NCBI RefSeq assembly: GCF_001280065.1
Contig: NZ_LGEA01000102.1
Location: 310,001-374,000 of the forward strand
From: Streptomyces sp. NRRL B-1140
GTDB taxonomy: Bacteria > Actinomycetota > Actinomycetes > Streptomycetales > Streptomycetaceae
Direction of reading: 5' to 3'
Length of the DNA: 64,000 nucleotides
The stretch's first letter is position 1; every line of letters starts with the position of its first letter. The notes under the pieces are model-generated. The model saw only the letters and a program-made list of their open reading frames with translations, ran no database searches and was not told the origin of the DNA. Positions 63,725 through 64,000 of the stretch are shown in pieces. Made by a program: the position numbers and the translations under genes.

Positions 63725-64000
63725 TTATGAGACGTTGACCCCGAAGTCCAGCGCGATACCGCGCAGGCCCGACGCGTACCCCTGCCCCACGGCCCTGAAC
63801 TTCCATTCGCCCTGATAGCGATAGAGCTCCCCGAAGATCATCGCGGTCTCCGTGGAGGCGTCCTCGCTCAGGTCGTAGCGGGCGAGCTCCTGGCCGTCGG
63901 CCTGGTTGGCCACCCGGATGAAGGCGTTGCTGACCTGGCCGAAGGTCTGGCCCCGCTCGTCTGCCATGTGGATCGAGACGGGAAAGACGATCTTGTCGCA
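63725..64000 (-). CDS. TerD-family protein, C-terminal part
   Basis: The frame is open to the right edge, so the start lies outside. Visible residues include [39 protein letters not shown] and the end [20 protein letters not shown], which closely parallels the TerD at 60648. This would be a classical short TerD without a tail. The 125 bases between it and the TerC/DUF475 gene hold that gene's promoter. Confidence 0.92.
   Translation of the reverse strand, partial: CDKIVFPVSIHMADERGQTFGQVSNAFIRVANQADGQELARYDLSEDASTETAMIFGELYRYQGEWKFRAVGQGYASGLRGIALDFGVNVS

Overview
The window is very GC-rich with strong third-position GC bias, GTG/TTG starts and many translationally coupled genes. This, together with the families present (DUF397/Scr1-type regulators, anti-sigma-like ATPases, TerD paralogues, Sec proteins with C-terminal anchors), points to a Streptomyces chromosome core region. 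I see no transposase, integrase, CRISPR array or rRNA. There is one tRNA, tRNA-Val(UAC).

Layout. 1-5.8 kb: end of an MFS exporter, a methyltransferase, a cell-wall amidase, an LLM-class flavin/F420 oxidoreductase and small proteins. 5.8-9.1 kb: a coupled minus-strand operon (GT4 glycosyltransferase, methyltransferase, alpha/alpha-toroid protein). 9.1-22.1 kb: a KstR-like steroid regulon, consisting of a kstR-like TetR gene, ferredoxin plus aldehyde dehydrogenase, a metallo-beta-lactamase protein, and a divergent cyp125/fadA5-like pair. Four KstR-type boxes lie in its promoters. Inside this region sit a minus-strand TPP riboswitch with no thiamine gene behind it and a five-gene cobalamin-riboswitch operon. 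That operon encodes an ECF transporter plus two secreted, membrane-anchored proteins that may be a split counterpart of mammalian intrinsic factor.

22.1-27.7 kb: an accessory block (DUF397/XRE/ATPase triad, MarR/Bcr-type MFS pair) abutting a GT87-PAP2 gene that has lost its normal 3' end. 28-47 kb: transporters, methyltransferase, FHA protein, an MFS protein fused to a MarR-like domain, a peptidoglycan-binding protein, a GDT1-type Mn transporter behind a yybP-ykoY Mn riboswitch, a secreted HNH nuclease, PhoD, DoxX, DedA and PAP2 proteins. 47-48.4 kb: two decayed genes flank tRNA-Val. 49.8-54.6 kb: envelope genes, including a class A penicillin-binding protein whose transpeptidase SxxK motif reads SxxQ. 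55.8-64 kb: a Ter stress-response locus combining TerD, TerA-like and TerC/DUF475 proteins with its associated biosynthetic module (HAD phosphatase, PRTase-TRSP-StiP fusion, HpcH/HpaI-type lyase).

Five copies of one GC-rich repeat occur here. Four of them are translated, in inter-domain linkers or in a C-terminal tail. How genes cooperate: steroid side-chain breakdown yields propionyl-CoA, whose usual methylmalonyl route needs B12, so the B12-uptake operon nested in the KstR-type regulon may be functionally linked (inference). All calls come from reading the sequence; no database search or folding was run.
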